Assembly: GCF_900119315.1 (NCBI RefSeq)
Contig: NZ_LT827010.1
Location: 3,443,001-3,507,000 of the forward strand
Direction of reading: 5' to 3'
From: Actinoplanes sp. SE50/110
GTDB lineage: Bacteria > Actinomycetota > Actinomycetes > Mycobacteriales > Micromonosporaceae
Length of the DNA: 64,000 nucleotides
Each line of letters starts with the position of its first letter. The first letter of the stretch is position 1. The translations under genes and the position numbers were made by a program. A model generated the notes under the pieces. The model worked only from the letters and a program-made list of their open reading frames with translations. It had not been told where the DNA came from and did not search any database. Below are positions 21,648 through 30,229 of the stretch, in pieces.

Positions 21648-23288
21648 ATGAGCGGCTGGCAGCCGACCGGCTACACACCTGTTCGTGCGCTCGGCGCCGG
21701 CGCCTCCGGCAGTGTCGTGCTGGCCACCCACGACGCGACCGGCACCCCGGTGGCGATCAAACACCTGACCGGCCAGATCAGCGACGACGCCGCGTTCCGG
21801 GCCGCCTTCCGGCAGGAGGCGCGGCTGCTCGGCGAGATCGACGACCCGCACGTCTGCCGCCTCTACGAGTACGTGGAGTCCGCCGACGGCGCGGCGATCG
21901 TGATGGAGCTGGTCAACGGGGTGTCGCTGCGTCAGATGCTGCGCGAGCACGGCCCGGGCACCCCGGAGGCGGCGCTGTGCGTGCTGAAGGGCTCGCTGTC
22001 CGGGCTGGCCGCGGCCCACGCGCACGGCGTCGTGCACCGCGACTACAAGCCGGAGAACGTGCTGGTCACCGGCGACGGGCGGAGCAAACTCGCCGACTTC
22101 GGCATCGCCGTGCCGGTCGGCCAGGGCGCCGCCACCGTCGTCTCCGGCACGCCCCGCTACATGGCCCCCGAGCAGTGGACCGGCGGCGCGGTCACCCCGG
22201 CCTGCGACATCTACGCCGCCACCGCCACCTTCTTCGAGTGCCTGACCGGCCACCCGCCGTACGACGGGGCCAACCTGTTCGCCCTGCACGACCAGCACGC
22301 GCACGCCCCGATCCCGACCGGGGCGACCCCGGAGCCGGTGCACGATTTGCTGCGCCGCGGGATGGCCAAGCAGCCCGCCGACCGGCCGCCGCACGCGTTG
22401 GCCTTCCTCGACCTGCTGGAGCGGGTGGCCGGCGCCGCCTACGGCCCGGACTGGGAGGACCACGGGCTGCGCGACCTGGCCCGTCGCGCGGCACTGCTCG
22501 CCGCGCTGTGGCCGTTCCCGGACGGCTCCTCCGGCGCGACCAGCGTGGCCACCACCACGTTCGGCAGCAGCGCGGTGAGCCCGGCACGTCGGCTGCGCCG
22601 GGGCCGGCGGACCACCGCGCTGGCCGCCGGAGCGCTCGTCGCGGCCGTGCTGCTCGGCGGGGCGGGCTACCACTTCGCGGTCGCCGACCAGCACACGGCG
22701 CTCGCCGACGAGACGCCGGCCCCCGCCACCGGTGGGCCGCCGGCCGCCGACCCGAGCCCGTCGGCGGCGCCCGCGGTGAGCGGGCCGGCCGTCACCGGCG
22801 GGTCGGCGGCGCCGTCGGCCTCGCCCAGCCGATCCGCCCGGCCCGGCGCCACGCCCACCTCGGCCACCCCGACCACCTCGGCCACGCCGACCACCAGGCC
22901 GAGTCCGAGCCCGTCGGTGAGCACCACCCCGCCGGACGCCACGGCGCCCGCGGTCGGGCCGGCCGACACCACGTACACGGTGCTGGACCCGGCCGGCTGC
23001 CCGTACGGGGTCCGCTCCACCACGATCACGGCGACCGTCACCGACGACCGCAGCGGCCCCGCCGCGCTGAAGGTCAGCTTCCGCTACCCGCTGGGCCGGG
23101 CCACCTCCACCGTCGCGATGAGCTCGGCCGGCCGGAACGTCTTCCGGGGCACGCTGGGCCCGCTGCCGATGCCGAACGCCACCACCCGGATCCCGGTCAC
23201 CGTGGTCGCCGCCGACGCGGCCGGCAACGCGGGCAGCGCGGCGGCCCCGGTGTACGTCACCCTCGACAACTACTGCACACCCGGTTAG
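21648..23288 (+). CDS. Transmembrane Ser/Thr protein kinase with extracellular Ig-like domain
   Basis: A 546-residue Hanks-type kinase. The N-terminal kinase domain (1-270) has the glycine loop ALGAGASGSVV, the lysine of VAIKHL, the catalytic loop HRDYKPEN (Asp132; Tyr replaces the usual Leu/Ile), DFG and the MAPEQ segment. A membrane helix near 323-345 is followed by a Pro/Ser/Thr-rich stalk and a beta-sandwich C-terminal domain outside the cell. ATG 21648 lies behind a GGAG. Ten bases separate it from the next gene, so the two are probably cotranscribed. The ligand is unknown. Confidence 0.9.
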   Translation: MSGWQPTGYTPVRALGAGASGSVVLATHDATGTPVAIKHLTGQISDDAAFRAAFRQEARLLGEIDDPHVCRLYEYVESADGAAIVMELVNGVSLRQMLREHGPGTPEAALCVLKGSLSGLAAAHAHGVVHRDYKPENVLVTGDGRSKLADFGIAVPVGQGAATVVSGTPRYMAPEQWTGGAVTPACDIYAATATFFECLTGHPPYDGANLFALHDQHAHAPIPTGATPEPVHDLLRRGMAKQPADRPPHALAFLDLLERVAGAAYGPDWEDHGLRDLARRAALLAALWPFPDGSSGATSVATTTFGSSAVSPARRLRRGRRTTALAAGALVAAVLLGGAGYHFAVADQHTALADETPAPATGGPPAADPSPSAAPAVSGPAVTGGSAAPSASPSRSARPGATPTSATPTTSATPTTRPSPSPSVSTTPPDATAPAVGPADTTYTVLDPAGCPYGVRSTTITATVTDDRSGPAALKVSFRYPLGRATSTVAMSSAGRNVFRGTLGPLPMPNATTRIPVTVVAADAAGNAGSAAAPVYVTLDNYCTPG

Positions 23289-23298
23289 GGGACAAGGC

Positions 23299-24030
23299 AT
23301 GTCTGGTGCACAGCGGCCCGGCGAGCCGGCCGGCGACCGGGCGTTGCCGCCACCGTCCGACCCGTGGGCGGTGACGCAGCGCCCCGACCCGACCGTCCAG
23401 CTCGGCGACCCGGGCGCCACCGTCGACTTCGGCCGGGCCCAGCCGACGGTCCGCCAGCCCGGCCCGCCGCCACCCGCCCACGCCGTCCCGACCGCCGCCA
23501 CCGTGCACCTGGACCCGGCCGGGCCCACCGTGCACGCCGGCGAACAGCTGCGGTTCGGCCCCGGCGTGCCGGTGGCCCCGCCCACCGCCCCCGCCTGGCC
23601 CGGTCCGGCCCGCCGCCCGCGACCGCGGTGGCGCCGGCTGGTGTCGGTGCTGTCCAGCCTGCTGACCCTGGTGCTGCTCGGCGTGGTCGGGCTCTACCTG
23701 TGGCAGCGGCTCAGCCCGCTGGTGGTCGAGGGGGTCACCGTGGCGGTGCCCCAGCCGGCCGGGGACCGCTGCGACGTCACCGTGCCGGTGGTCGCCACCG
23801 TGCGCACCAACGGCCGTGGCGGAACCATCCGTTACCAGTGGTTCCGCTCCGACGCGGCATCCGGCGCGATGCTGACCGAGCGGGTCGGTCGCGGGCAGCG
23901 CACCGTCACGCTGACCCTCAAGTGGGCGTTCAGCGGGGTGGGCACCGCCGCCGAGACCGCCACCGTCAACATCGTCGAGCCGACCCCGGTGCAGGCCGGC
24001 ACCCGGGTCGCCTACCACTGCCGGGGCTGA
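23299..24030 (+). CDS. Membrane protein of unknown function, kinase partner candidate
   Basis: This 243-residue protein has a Pro-rich cytoplasmic region of about 110 residues with several Thr-containing stretches (TVQLGDPGATVDF, QPTVRQPG). One membrane helix (VSVLSSLLTLVLLGVVGLYL) is followed by an extracellular domain of about 100 residues with a beta pattern and two cysteines. The layout mirrors that of the kinase upstream, and the threonines make it a plausible substrate. ATG follows GGGGACAAGGC. The protein family is not recognised. Confidence 0.7.
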   Translation: MSGAQRPGEPAGDRALPPPSDPWAVTQRPDPTVQLGDPGATVDFGRAQPTVRQPGPPPPAHAVPTAATVHLDPAGPTVHAGEQLRFGPGVPVAPPTAPAWPGPARRPRPRWRRLVSVLSSLLTLVLLGVVGLYLWQRLSPLVVEGVTVAVPQPAGDRCDVTVPVVATVRTNGRGGTIRYQWFRSDAASGAMLTERVGRGQRTVTLTLKWAFSGVGTAAETATVNIVEPTPVQAGTRVAYHCRG

Positions 24031-24042
24031 GGCGGGAGGGTC

Positions 24043-24077
24043 GACCGCCGACCGCCGACCGCCGACCGCCGACCGCC
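24043..24077 (+). repeat. Five tandem copies of a 7-bp unit
   Basis: GACCGCC is repeated five times without interruption just after the stop of the membrane protein. The gap 24031-24279 otherwise holds only the P450 promoter region. Such heptamers are prone to slippage. Confidence 0.8.
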
Positions 24078-24221
24078 GGCCGCGGGGTCCGGGGATGGCC
24101 GCACGCCGGGGTCCGCGACGGCGGAGAAACGCTGAAAGATCCCGGCGGCGGCCGGTGCCGTATATCGAAAAATGGCAGAATCAATTGTCGCAGGTCAATT
24201 CCTTGATCGGTTTTCGCGCCC

Positions 24222-24268
24222 TTGTTCCGGGGCGCGGGCTGTCCTACGGTCCTTCCTGTTCGGACCGT
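24222..24268 (+). promoter_or_regulatory. Promoter and hairpin/operator upstream of the P450 operon
   Basis: TTGTTC (24222-24227) and TACGGT (24245-24250) are 17 bases apart. A perfect inverted repeat, ACGGTCC (24246-24252) and GGACCGT (24262-24268), overlaps the -10 box. It could be a repressor site or a hairpin at the 5' end of the mRNA. GGAGG follows at 24271. Confidence 0.4.
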
Positions 24269-24279
24269 CTGGAGGACTG

Positions 24280-25485
24280 ATGACCGATACGGTTCCCGCC
24301 TACCCGTTCGCTCACCCCGCCGCCCTCGACCCGTCTCCCGAATGGGAGCAGCTGCGCAACGAGTGTCCCGTCGCCCGGATCCGCCTCGTCAGTGGCGACG
24401 AGGCGCTGCTGGTCACGCGGTACGACGACGTCAAGGGGCTGCTCGCCGACCCGCGGTTCACGCACAGCCTCGCCCGGCCGGACGCCGCGAAGATCTCCGC
24501 CTCGGACGACGGCGGCGTGTTCAACCGGGAGGAGTCCGCGATGATCGCCAGCCCGGACCACCCGCGCTGGCGCCGGATGATGAACAGGTCATTCACGGTC
24601 AAGCGGGTGACCGCGATGCGCCCGCGGATCGAGCAGATCGCCCACCGGCTGATCGACGAGATGGTGGCCGCCGGGCAGCCCGGCGACCTGCAGTCGGCGC
24701 TCGGTTTCCCGTTGCCCGTGTTCGTGATCTGCGAGCTGCTCGGCGTCGACCCGGGCTACCGCGACACCTTCTCGCACTGGTCCGACGCCATGCTGAACCT
24801 GACCAGGTTCGACCAGGCCGAGCTGACCAAGGCCGCGGTGGAATTCCAGGAGTTCATGGCCCAGCACGTGCGGGACAAGCGGGCTGAGCCGGGTGACGAC
24901 CTGCTCAGCGAGCTGGCCGCGATCGTCGACAGCCAGGACGGCCGGATGACCGAGACCGAGCTGGTCCTCACCGCCCAGGGCCTGCTGGTGGCCGGGCACG
25001 AGACCACCGCCAACATGATCGGCAAGATGGTCGCGATGCTGCTCGCCGACCGGCCGGCCCGTTGGGAGCGGCTGGTCGCCGACCGCGGCCTGATCAACTC
25101 GGCGGTCGAGGAGTCGCTGCGGTTCGACGCGAACCCGGGGATCGGCCTGCCCCGCTACATCTCCGAGGACATCGAGATCGCCGGTTGCCCGGTCAAGGCC
25201 GGCACCGTGGTGATGGCCAGCATGGCCGCCGGCAACCGCGACGAGACCGCCTACGAGCAGGCCGGCGAGATGCGTCTGGACCGCTCGCCCAACCCGCACC
25301 TGAGCTTCGGCGCCGGCCCGCACTCCTGCCTCGGCCAGGCGCTGGCCCGCACCGAGCTGCAGGTCACCCTTGCGGTGCTGCTGGACCGGCTGCCCACCCT
25401 GGAGCTGGCGGTCCCGCCGGAGGAGCTGCGGCGCCGCACCGGCCTGATCGTCGGCGGCCTCGAGGAGGTTCCGGTCCGGTGGTGA
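24280..25485 (+). CDS. Cytochrome P450
   Basis: This 401-residue class I bacterial P450 carries the oxygen-activation motif AGHETT in the I helix, ESLRF (the ExxR motif), and the haem loop FGAGPHSCLG with ligand Cys350. It is soluble. ATG 24280 follows GGAGG by four bases. It is the first gene of a three-gene operon in which ferredoxin and ferredoxin reductase follow by GTGA overlaps, so the whole electron chain is encoded together. The substrate is unknown; no biosynthetic cluster adjoins it. Confidence 0.95.
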   Translation: MTDTVPAYPFAHPAALDPSPEWEQLRNECPVARIRLVSGDEALLVTRYDDVKGLLADPRFTHSLARPDAAKISASDDGGVFNREESAMIASPDHPRWRRMMNRSFTVKRVTAMRPRIEQIAHRLIDEMVAAGQPGDLQSALGFPLPVFVICELLGVDPGYRDTFSHWSDAMLNLTRFDQAELTKAAVEFQEFMAQHVRDKRAEPGDDLLSELAAIVDSQDGRMTETELVLTAQGLLVAGHETTANMIGKMVAMLLADRPARWERLVADRGLINSAVEESLRFDANPGIGLPRYISEDIEIAGCPVKAGTVVMASMAAGNRDETAYEQAGEMRLDRSPNPHLSFGAGPHSCLGQALARTELQVTLAVLLDRLPTLELAVPPEELRRRTGLIVGGLEEVPVRW

Positions 25486-25682
25486 CGAGGGTCCAGCTCG
25501 ACGAGCCCCGGTGCATTGCCGCCGGTCAGTGCGTGATGACCGCCCCGGACGTCTTCGACCAGCGCGACGAGGACGGCGTGGCGATCATCCTGGAGGAGAC
25601 GCCCGCCCCGGAACACCTCGACGCGGTGCGGGACGCGGTCGCGATCTGCCCGGCGGCCGCCCTCCACCTGATCGACACGTGA
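25482..25682 (+). CDS. [3Fe-4S] ferredoxin
   Basis: This 66-residue ferredoxin has the cysteine pattern CIAAGQC, then CP near the end, with only three cluster cysteines. That is typical of the [3Fe-4S] ferredoxins that feed actinomycete P450s. GTG 25482 overlaps the P450 stop, and its own stop overlaps the reductase start. Confidence 0.92.
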   Translation: MTRVQLDEPRCIAAGQCVMTAPDVFDQRDEDGVAIILEETPAPEHLDAVRDAVAICPAAALHLIDT

Positions 25683-26812
25683 GGCGCGTCGTCATCGTGG
25701 GGGCTTCGGCGGCCGGGATCACGGCCGCCGAAACCCTGCGCCGCTCCGGGTTCACCGGCACGGTCACGGTCATCGGCGAGGAGAACCATCTGCCGTACGA
25801 TCGTCCGCCGCTGTCCAAACAGATCCTGGCCGCCGAGTGGGAACCGTCCCGGATCCTTCTACGGACGGCCGAGCAGCTGGCGGCTCTCGATCTGGATCTG
25901 CGTCGGGGTGTGCGTGCGGTCGGGCTGGCCGATCGCACGGTGCTGCTCGACGACGGGGACACGGCCGGCTTCGACGCTCTGATCATCGCCACCGGGGTCC
26001 GGCCGCGCACCCTCCCGGGCGCCGGGGCCCATGCGATCCGCACCCTCGACGATGCTCTGGCGCTGCGCGGGAGACTGCATCACGGCGTACACCTGATCGT
26101 CGTCGGAGCCGGCTTCCTCGGCGCCGAATGCGCCGCCGTGGCCCGCGGCCTGGGGTGTGCGGTGACCCTGCTGGAACCGGCGCCGGTGCCGCTCGCGCAC
26201 GCCGTCGGCACCGAGATCGGCCGGGTGCTCGCCGCGGTGCACACCGACCGGGGTGTCGATCTGCGCACCGGCGTCGCGGTCAGCGCGGTGACCGGGCGCG
26301 GCGTGCTGCTGGCCGACGGCACCCACCTGGAAGGCGACGAGGTGCTGGTCGCGATCGGCTCCCTGCCGAACACCGAGTGGCTGGCCGGCAGCGGCCTGAC
26401 GATCGGCGACGGCGTGGTCTGCGACGCGTTCTGCGCGGCCGGCCCGGGCGTCTACGCCGCCGGGGACGTGGCGCGCTGGCATCACCCGCTGTTCGGCGTG
26501 GACCTGCGGATCGAGCACCGGACCAACGCGGGGGAGCAGGCCATGGCCGCCGCCCGCAACCTGCTCGGCGCCGGCCGGCCGTTCGCCCCGGTGCCGTACT
26601 TCTGGTCCGAGCAGTACGACCTGAAGATCCACGCGTACGGGCATCCGCGGCTGCACGACCGGGTCGAGGTGACCGAGGGGTCCCTGGCGCAACGCCGGTT
26701 CGTCGCGGTGTACCACCGGGGTGACCGGATGGTCGGCGCGCTCGCCGTCGACATGCCGCCGAAGGCGATCCGGCCGTACCGGCAGCGGCTGCTGGCGGCT
26801 GGCACGATTTGA
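25679..26812 (+). CDS. NAD(P)H:ferredoxin reductase
   Basis: This 377-residue FAD enzyme begins with VVIVGASAAGITAAETLR (FAD-binding), has PYDRPPLSKQ, a second dinucleotide fold LIVVGAGFLGAECAA for NAD(P)H, and the late FAD motif GVYAAGDVARW. It belongs to the rubredoxin/putidaredoxin reductase type and passes electrons to the ferredoxin. GTG 25679 overlaps the ferredoxin stop. Confidence 0.94.
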   Translation: MRRVVIVGASAAGITAAETLRRSGFTGTVTVIGEENHLPYDRPPLSKQILAAEWEPSRILLRTAEQLAALDLDLRRGVRAVGLADRTVLLDDGDTAGFDALIIATGVRPRTLPGAGAHAIRTLDDALALRGRLHHGVHLIVVGAGFLGAECAAVARGLGCAVTLLEPAPVPLAHAVGTEIGRVLAAVHTDRGVDLRTGVAVSAVTGRGVLLADGTHLEGDEVLVAIGSLPNTEWLAGSGLTIGDGVVCDAFCAAGPGVYAAGDVARWHHPLFGVDLRIEHRTNAGEQAMAAARNLLGAGRPFAPVPYFWSEQYDLKIHAYGHPRLHDRVEVTEGSLAQRRFVAVYHRGDRMVGALAVDMPPKAIRPYRQRLLAAGTI

Positions 26813-26835
26813 TGAGGTCCGCCGGCCGGCCCGGC

Positions 26836-26850
26836 GACTACAAAGTAGTC
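26836..26850. promoter_or_regulatory. Inverted repeat abutting the lipoprotein start codon
   Basis: GACTAC-AAA-GTAGTC is perfect over six bases per arm and ends on the base before the ATG at 26851. No ribosome site is visible upstream of that ATG, so the mRNA may be leaderless and this may be an operator over the transcription start. Confidence 0.3.
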
Positions 26851-27495
26851 ATGAAGCGCACCATGATCGTTCTGCTGGCCGCCCCGCTCCTGCTCGCGAC
26901 GGGCTGCTCCAGCACCGGGAGTTCGACCACCACCGCCGGCGCCGCTCCGGCGACCACCACCGCCGGCCCGGCCACGTCCGGCGACTCGGGCGCCCCGGCC
27001 ACCACCCCGGCGACCGGCGGACCGGCCGCGGCACCCGCCGGCCAGGGCGGCGGCAAACCGGCGTCGGCGCGCTGCCACACCGGCGACCTGAAACTCAGCG
27101 TCGGCGCGGGCGAGGGCGCGGCGGGCACCGCGTACGAGCCGCTGGTCTTCACGAACGCGTCGCACCGCACCTGCACGCTGTACGGCTACCCCGGGGTCTC
27201 GTGGGTCACCGGGGAGAACGGCACCCAGGTCAACGACCCGCTCAAGCGCGGCGAGCAGCGCAAGCGGGTGACCGTCACGCTCAAGCCGGGCCAGGCGGCC
27301 AACGCGGTCCTGCAGTCCACCAACGTCGGCTTCTTCGACAAGGACAAGTGCAAGCCGGTCGACGTGCGCGGCATCCGGGTCTACCCGCCGGACGAGACCA
27401 CCTCGATCTTCGTCAGCCTGCCCGGCCAGGCCTGCTCGGTGAAGGGTCAGGGCGTCGGCACGATCTGGGCGATCGCGGCCGGTTCGAAGGTCTGA
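26851..27495 (+). CDS. DUF4232 lipoprotein
   Basis: This 214-residue protein has a lipoprotein signal with lipobox LATGC (Cys19), then a Ser/Thr/Ala/Gly-rich spacer. The C-terminal DUF4232 domain includes LVFTNASHRTCTLYGYPGVS, with paired cysteines. The domain is a secreted beta-sandwich of unknown role, common in actinomycetes. It converges on the methyltransferase gene with one base between the stops. Confidence 0.85.
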   Translation: MKRTMIVLLAAPLLLATGCSSTGSSTTTAGAAPATTTAGPATSGDSGAPATTPATGGPAAAPAGQGGGKPASARCHTGDLKLSVGAGEGAAGTAYEPLVFTNASHRTCTLYGYPGVSWVTGENGTQVNDPLKRGEQRKRVTVTLKPGQAANAVLQSTNVGFFDKDKCKPVDVRGIRVYPPDETTSIFVSLPGQACSVKGQGVGTIWAIAAGSKV

Positions 27496-27496
27496 G

Positions 27497-28291
27497 TCAG
27501 CGCTTGCGGGCCACCAGGCCGTTGGACGCGATGTCCTCGACCGCCGGGCGCGGCTGCGGCGCGTCCTGCGGCCACCAGGCCGCCACCGACTGCACGCCCG
27601 GACCGGTGAACTCCAGGTCCGGGCGGTCGAACAGCGCCCGCAGCTCGTCGCCGGTCCGGTCCTGCCACTGCTTCTCCATCACCGCGCGCAGTGCCGCCAC
27701 CTGCTCGGCCGGCATGTACTCCGGGGTGGCGTGGGAGACCGCGACGACACTGCCGGGCGGCAACGCGTCGATCAGCGTGTCGAGGATCGCGCGCGGATCG
27801 TCGTCGTCCCGGATGAAGTGCAGCACCGCGATCAGCAGCAGCCCGACCGGGTGGCGCAGGTCCAGGGTGGCCAGCACGTCCGGGGCGGCCAGGATCCGCG
27901 CCGGCTCCCGCAGATCCGCCTCGATGTAGGTGGTGCGGCCCTGCGGGGTGCCGGTCAGCAGGGCCCGGGCGTGCACCAGCACCAGCGGGTCGTTGTCCAC
28001 ATAGACGACCCGCGCCTGCGGGTCGACGCCCTGCGCGATCTCGTGCGTGTTCGGCGAGGTCGGAATGCCGGTGCCGATGTCGAGGAACTGCCGGATCCCC
28101 TGCCCGGCCATGAATCGGACCGCGCGGTGCAGGAAATACCGGTTCTCCAGGGCGCTGAGCCGCGCGGTCGGATGCCGGCGCTCGATCTCCAGGGCGGACT
28201 GCCGGTCGGCCTCGAAGTTGTCCTTGCCGCCGAGCAGGAAATCGTAGCGCCGGGCCGGATGTGCGACGGACGTGTCGATCCTGTCCCCCAC
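27497..28291 (-). CDS. DUF574-family SAM-dependent methyltransferase
   Basis: This 264-residue protein shows the DUF574 (Methyltransf_19) hallmarks: an N-terminal RRYDFLLGGKDNFEADR, the SAM loop QFLDIGTGIPTSPNTHE, then VVYVDNDPLVLVHARALL. The family is greatly expanded in actinomycetes and its substrates are largely unknown. GTG 28291 is the start. The 86 bases to the divergent NADAR gene would hold both promoters. Confidence 0.9.
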   Translation of the reverse strand: MGDRIDTSVAHPARRYDFLLGGKDNFEADRQSALEIERRHPTARLSALENRYFLHRAVRFMAGQGIRQFLDIGTGIPTSPNTHEIAQGVDPQARVVYVDNDPLVLVHARALLTGTPQGRTTYIEADLREPARILAAPDVLATLDLRHPVGLLLIAVLHFIRDDDDPRAILDTLIDALPPGSVVAVSHATPEYMPAEQVAALRAVMEKQWQDRTGDELRALFDRPDLEFTGPGVQSVAAWWPQDAPQPRPAVEDIASNGLVARKR

Positions 28292-28377
28292 GATATGTCC
28301 CCTTCCACACCGGCCAGGCGATTCACGAAGATCTTAATGCCTTTCGCCCGGAATGGGGATGCCGCAGACTGGCCGGC

Positions 28378-28944
28378 ATGATCTCCGACGTCCCGTCCCT
28401 GCTCACCGCCCTGGCCGCCGGCCGGCACCCGAAGTACCTGTATTTCTGGGGACACACACCGGCACGGGACGGGTCGGTGAGCGCCACCTGCCTCAGCCAG
28501 TGGTCGCCCGAGGGCTGCACCGTCGACGGGATCCGGTATGCGACCGCCGAGCACTACATGATGTGGAGCAAGGCGGTCCTGTTCGGGGACACCGCCGCGG
28601 CCGAGCGGATCCTCGCCGCCGGCCACCCGCGCGACGCGAAACTGCTGGGCGGCCGGGTCACCCCGTTCGACGAGCCGACCTGGCGGGCCCGCCGCACCGA
28701 CATCGTCACCCGCGGCAACCTCGCCAAGTTCGGCCAGCATCCCGACCTGGCCGCGTTCCTGCTCGGCACCGGTGACCGCGTGCTGGTCGAGGCCAGCCCG
28801 ACGGACCGGATCTGGGGCATCGGCCTGACCCGCGACGACCCGCGCGCCGCCGACCCGGCCCGGTGGCGCGGCCTGAACCTGCTCGGCTTCGCCCTGATGA
28901 CGGTCCGCGAGCGGCTGCGCGCGGCGGCCCCGGCCGGCGGGTAG
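28378..28944 (+). CDS. NADAR-family protein (YbiA-like)
   Basis: This 188-residue protein fits the NADAR family: an early YLYFWGHTP, then FSQWSP-like LSQWSPEGCTVDG, the central YATAEHYMMWSKAVLFGD, and late KFGQHPDL and DRIWGIGL. YbiA-type members act as N-glycosidases on riboflavin-pathway intermediates, and other members act in NAD/ADP-ribose chemistry or phage conflict. ATG 28378 fits the family start. The next gene begins nine bases after its stop. Confidence 0.88.
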   Translation: MISDVPSLLTALAAGRHPKYLYFWGHTPARDGSVSATCLSQWSPEGCTVDGIRYATAEHYMMWSKAVLFGDTAAAERILAAGHPRDAKLLGGRVTPFDEPTWRARRTDIVTRGNLAKFGQHPDLAAFLLGTGDRVLVEASPTDRIWGIGLTRDDPRAADPARWRGLNLLGFALMTVRERLRAAAPAGG

Positions 28945-28953
28945 CATCGGCGC

Positions 28954-29784
28954 ATGGTCGCCGCCGTGCTCTGCGCCCTCTGTTACGGCGTGGCGACCGC
29001 GCTGCAGGCCCGCGCCGCCGCCACCGGATCCATGCTCGGCATGCTCCGGCGCGCCCCGTTCCTGCTCGGCATCCTGCTCGACCTGGCCGGCTTCGGCGCC
29101 CAGTTGCTGGCCCTGCGCTACCGGCCGCTGTTCGTGGTGCAGGCGGCGCAGGCCGGCAACCTGGCCGTCACCGCCGTCGCGTGCGTGCCGCTGCTGGGCA
29201 TCCGCCTGAACGCCCGGCAGTGGTCGGCGGTGTTCGCCGTCTGCGCCGGACTGGCGCTGCTCGGGGCGTCCAGCGGCGCGGAGGGCTCCACCGTGGTCGG
29301 CACCCGCACCCGCCTCGTGCTGCTCGCCGCCGCCCTGCTGCTGGCCGCGATCACACCGCTGGCCACCCGCCTGCGCGCGCCGGCCGGCCCGGTGGTGCAG
29401 GGTGCGGTCGCCGGCCTCGGCTTCGGGCTGACCGCGCTGGCCGTGCGCGCGGTGCCGTCGCTGCAGCCGGCGGCACTGCTGCACGACCCGGCCGCCTACG
29501 CCGCGGCGATCTGCGGCGTCTGCGCGTTCGCCTCCTTCGCGGCCGGCCTGCAACGCGGCTCGGTCACCGCGGTCGCCGCGCTCGCCGTGATCGGGGAGAC
29601 CGCGTTGCCCGCCGCGATCGGCATCCTGCTGTGGCACGACCGCACCCGCCCGGGCTGGGCGGTCCCCGCCGTCCTCGGTTTCGTCCTGGCCGTGGCCGGC
29701 GCGCTGAGCCTGTCCAGCTTCGCCGAGCCGGCGCGGCAACCGGCCGCGCCACCGGCCGGTCCGCCGGTCGAGCATCCCGTCTGA
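28954..29784 (+). CDS. DMT/EamA-like integral membrane protein
   Basis: This 276-residue protein has about nine or ten hydrophobic helices in two similar halves, as in drug/metabolite transporters of the EamA type. The substrate is not apparent. ATG 28954 closely follows the NADAR gene, so the two may be cotranscribed. The C-terminal tail is Pro/Ala-rich. Confidence 0.7.
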   Translation: MVAAVLCALCYGVATALQARAAATGSMLGMLRRAPFLLGILLDLAGFGAQLLALRYRPLFVVQAAQAGNLAVTAVACVPLLGIRLNARQWSAVFAVCAGLALLGASSGAEGSTVVGTRTRLVLLAAALLLAAITPLATRLRAPAGPVVQGAVAGLGFGLTALAVRAVPSLQPAALLHDPAAYAAAICGVCAFASFAAGLQRGSVTAVAALAVIGETALPAAIGILLWHDRTRPGWAVPAVLGFVLAVAGALSLSSFAEPARQPAAPPAGPPVEHPV

Positions 29785-29860
29785 GCCGAGCCTCCACCCC
29801 GGCCCCGCCGAGGCCCGGGACCGGCCGGCGAGCGGTCAGCCTGCGCGTGAACCCGGGCGG

Positions 29861-30090
29861 TCTTGTGATGGGCTGGCCGCCGACGTCGAGATCCGCAACG
29901 AATCGCGCGTGCACTTGTGGTATGAGCAGCAGTTCGGCGTCCCTTGCTCTGCAGACGAGTCCACTGAGGCGGCGATCGACTCGTTCGCCGCCCCAATGTG
30001 CCGAGACGTACGGGCAGTCGAGTCGTTGCGGGTCTGGCTCGAGGACCACGATCGGCCGCATGTGGTGCCGAGCGGTGCAACGACGACATG
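29861..30090 (+). pseudogene. Remnant of a nucleotidyltransferase-family gene (COG3575-like)
   Basis: The frame reads DVEIRNESRVHLWYEQQFG followed by VPCSADESTEAAIDSF. This matches the 'EVRNQARVHLWYExxFG.P....ST.DAI' segment near the C-terminus of these proteins. The expected 'TTATAVGVR' and 'APFGLDDLF' continuation is scrambled and the N-terminal half is missing. The remnant sits 130 bases left of the IS701 element. The rest of 29785-30225 shows nothing recognisable. Confidence 0.5.
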
Positions 30091-30229
30091 GCGCCGGTGC
30101 GGTGTGGGTGGTCTGCGTCGTCGACGCAAGGTTCGCCCGGCGTTACTCGGCGAACCATCCGCAGCCGAAAGAGCGCGGCCATCGACGCTCCTGAATCATA
30201 AGCACATAGAAGTACACCGATCGTGCTAG

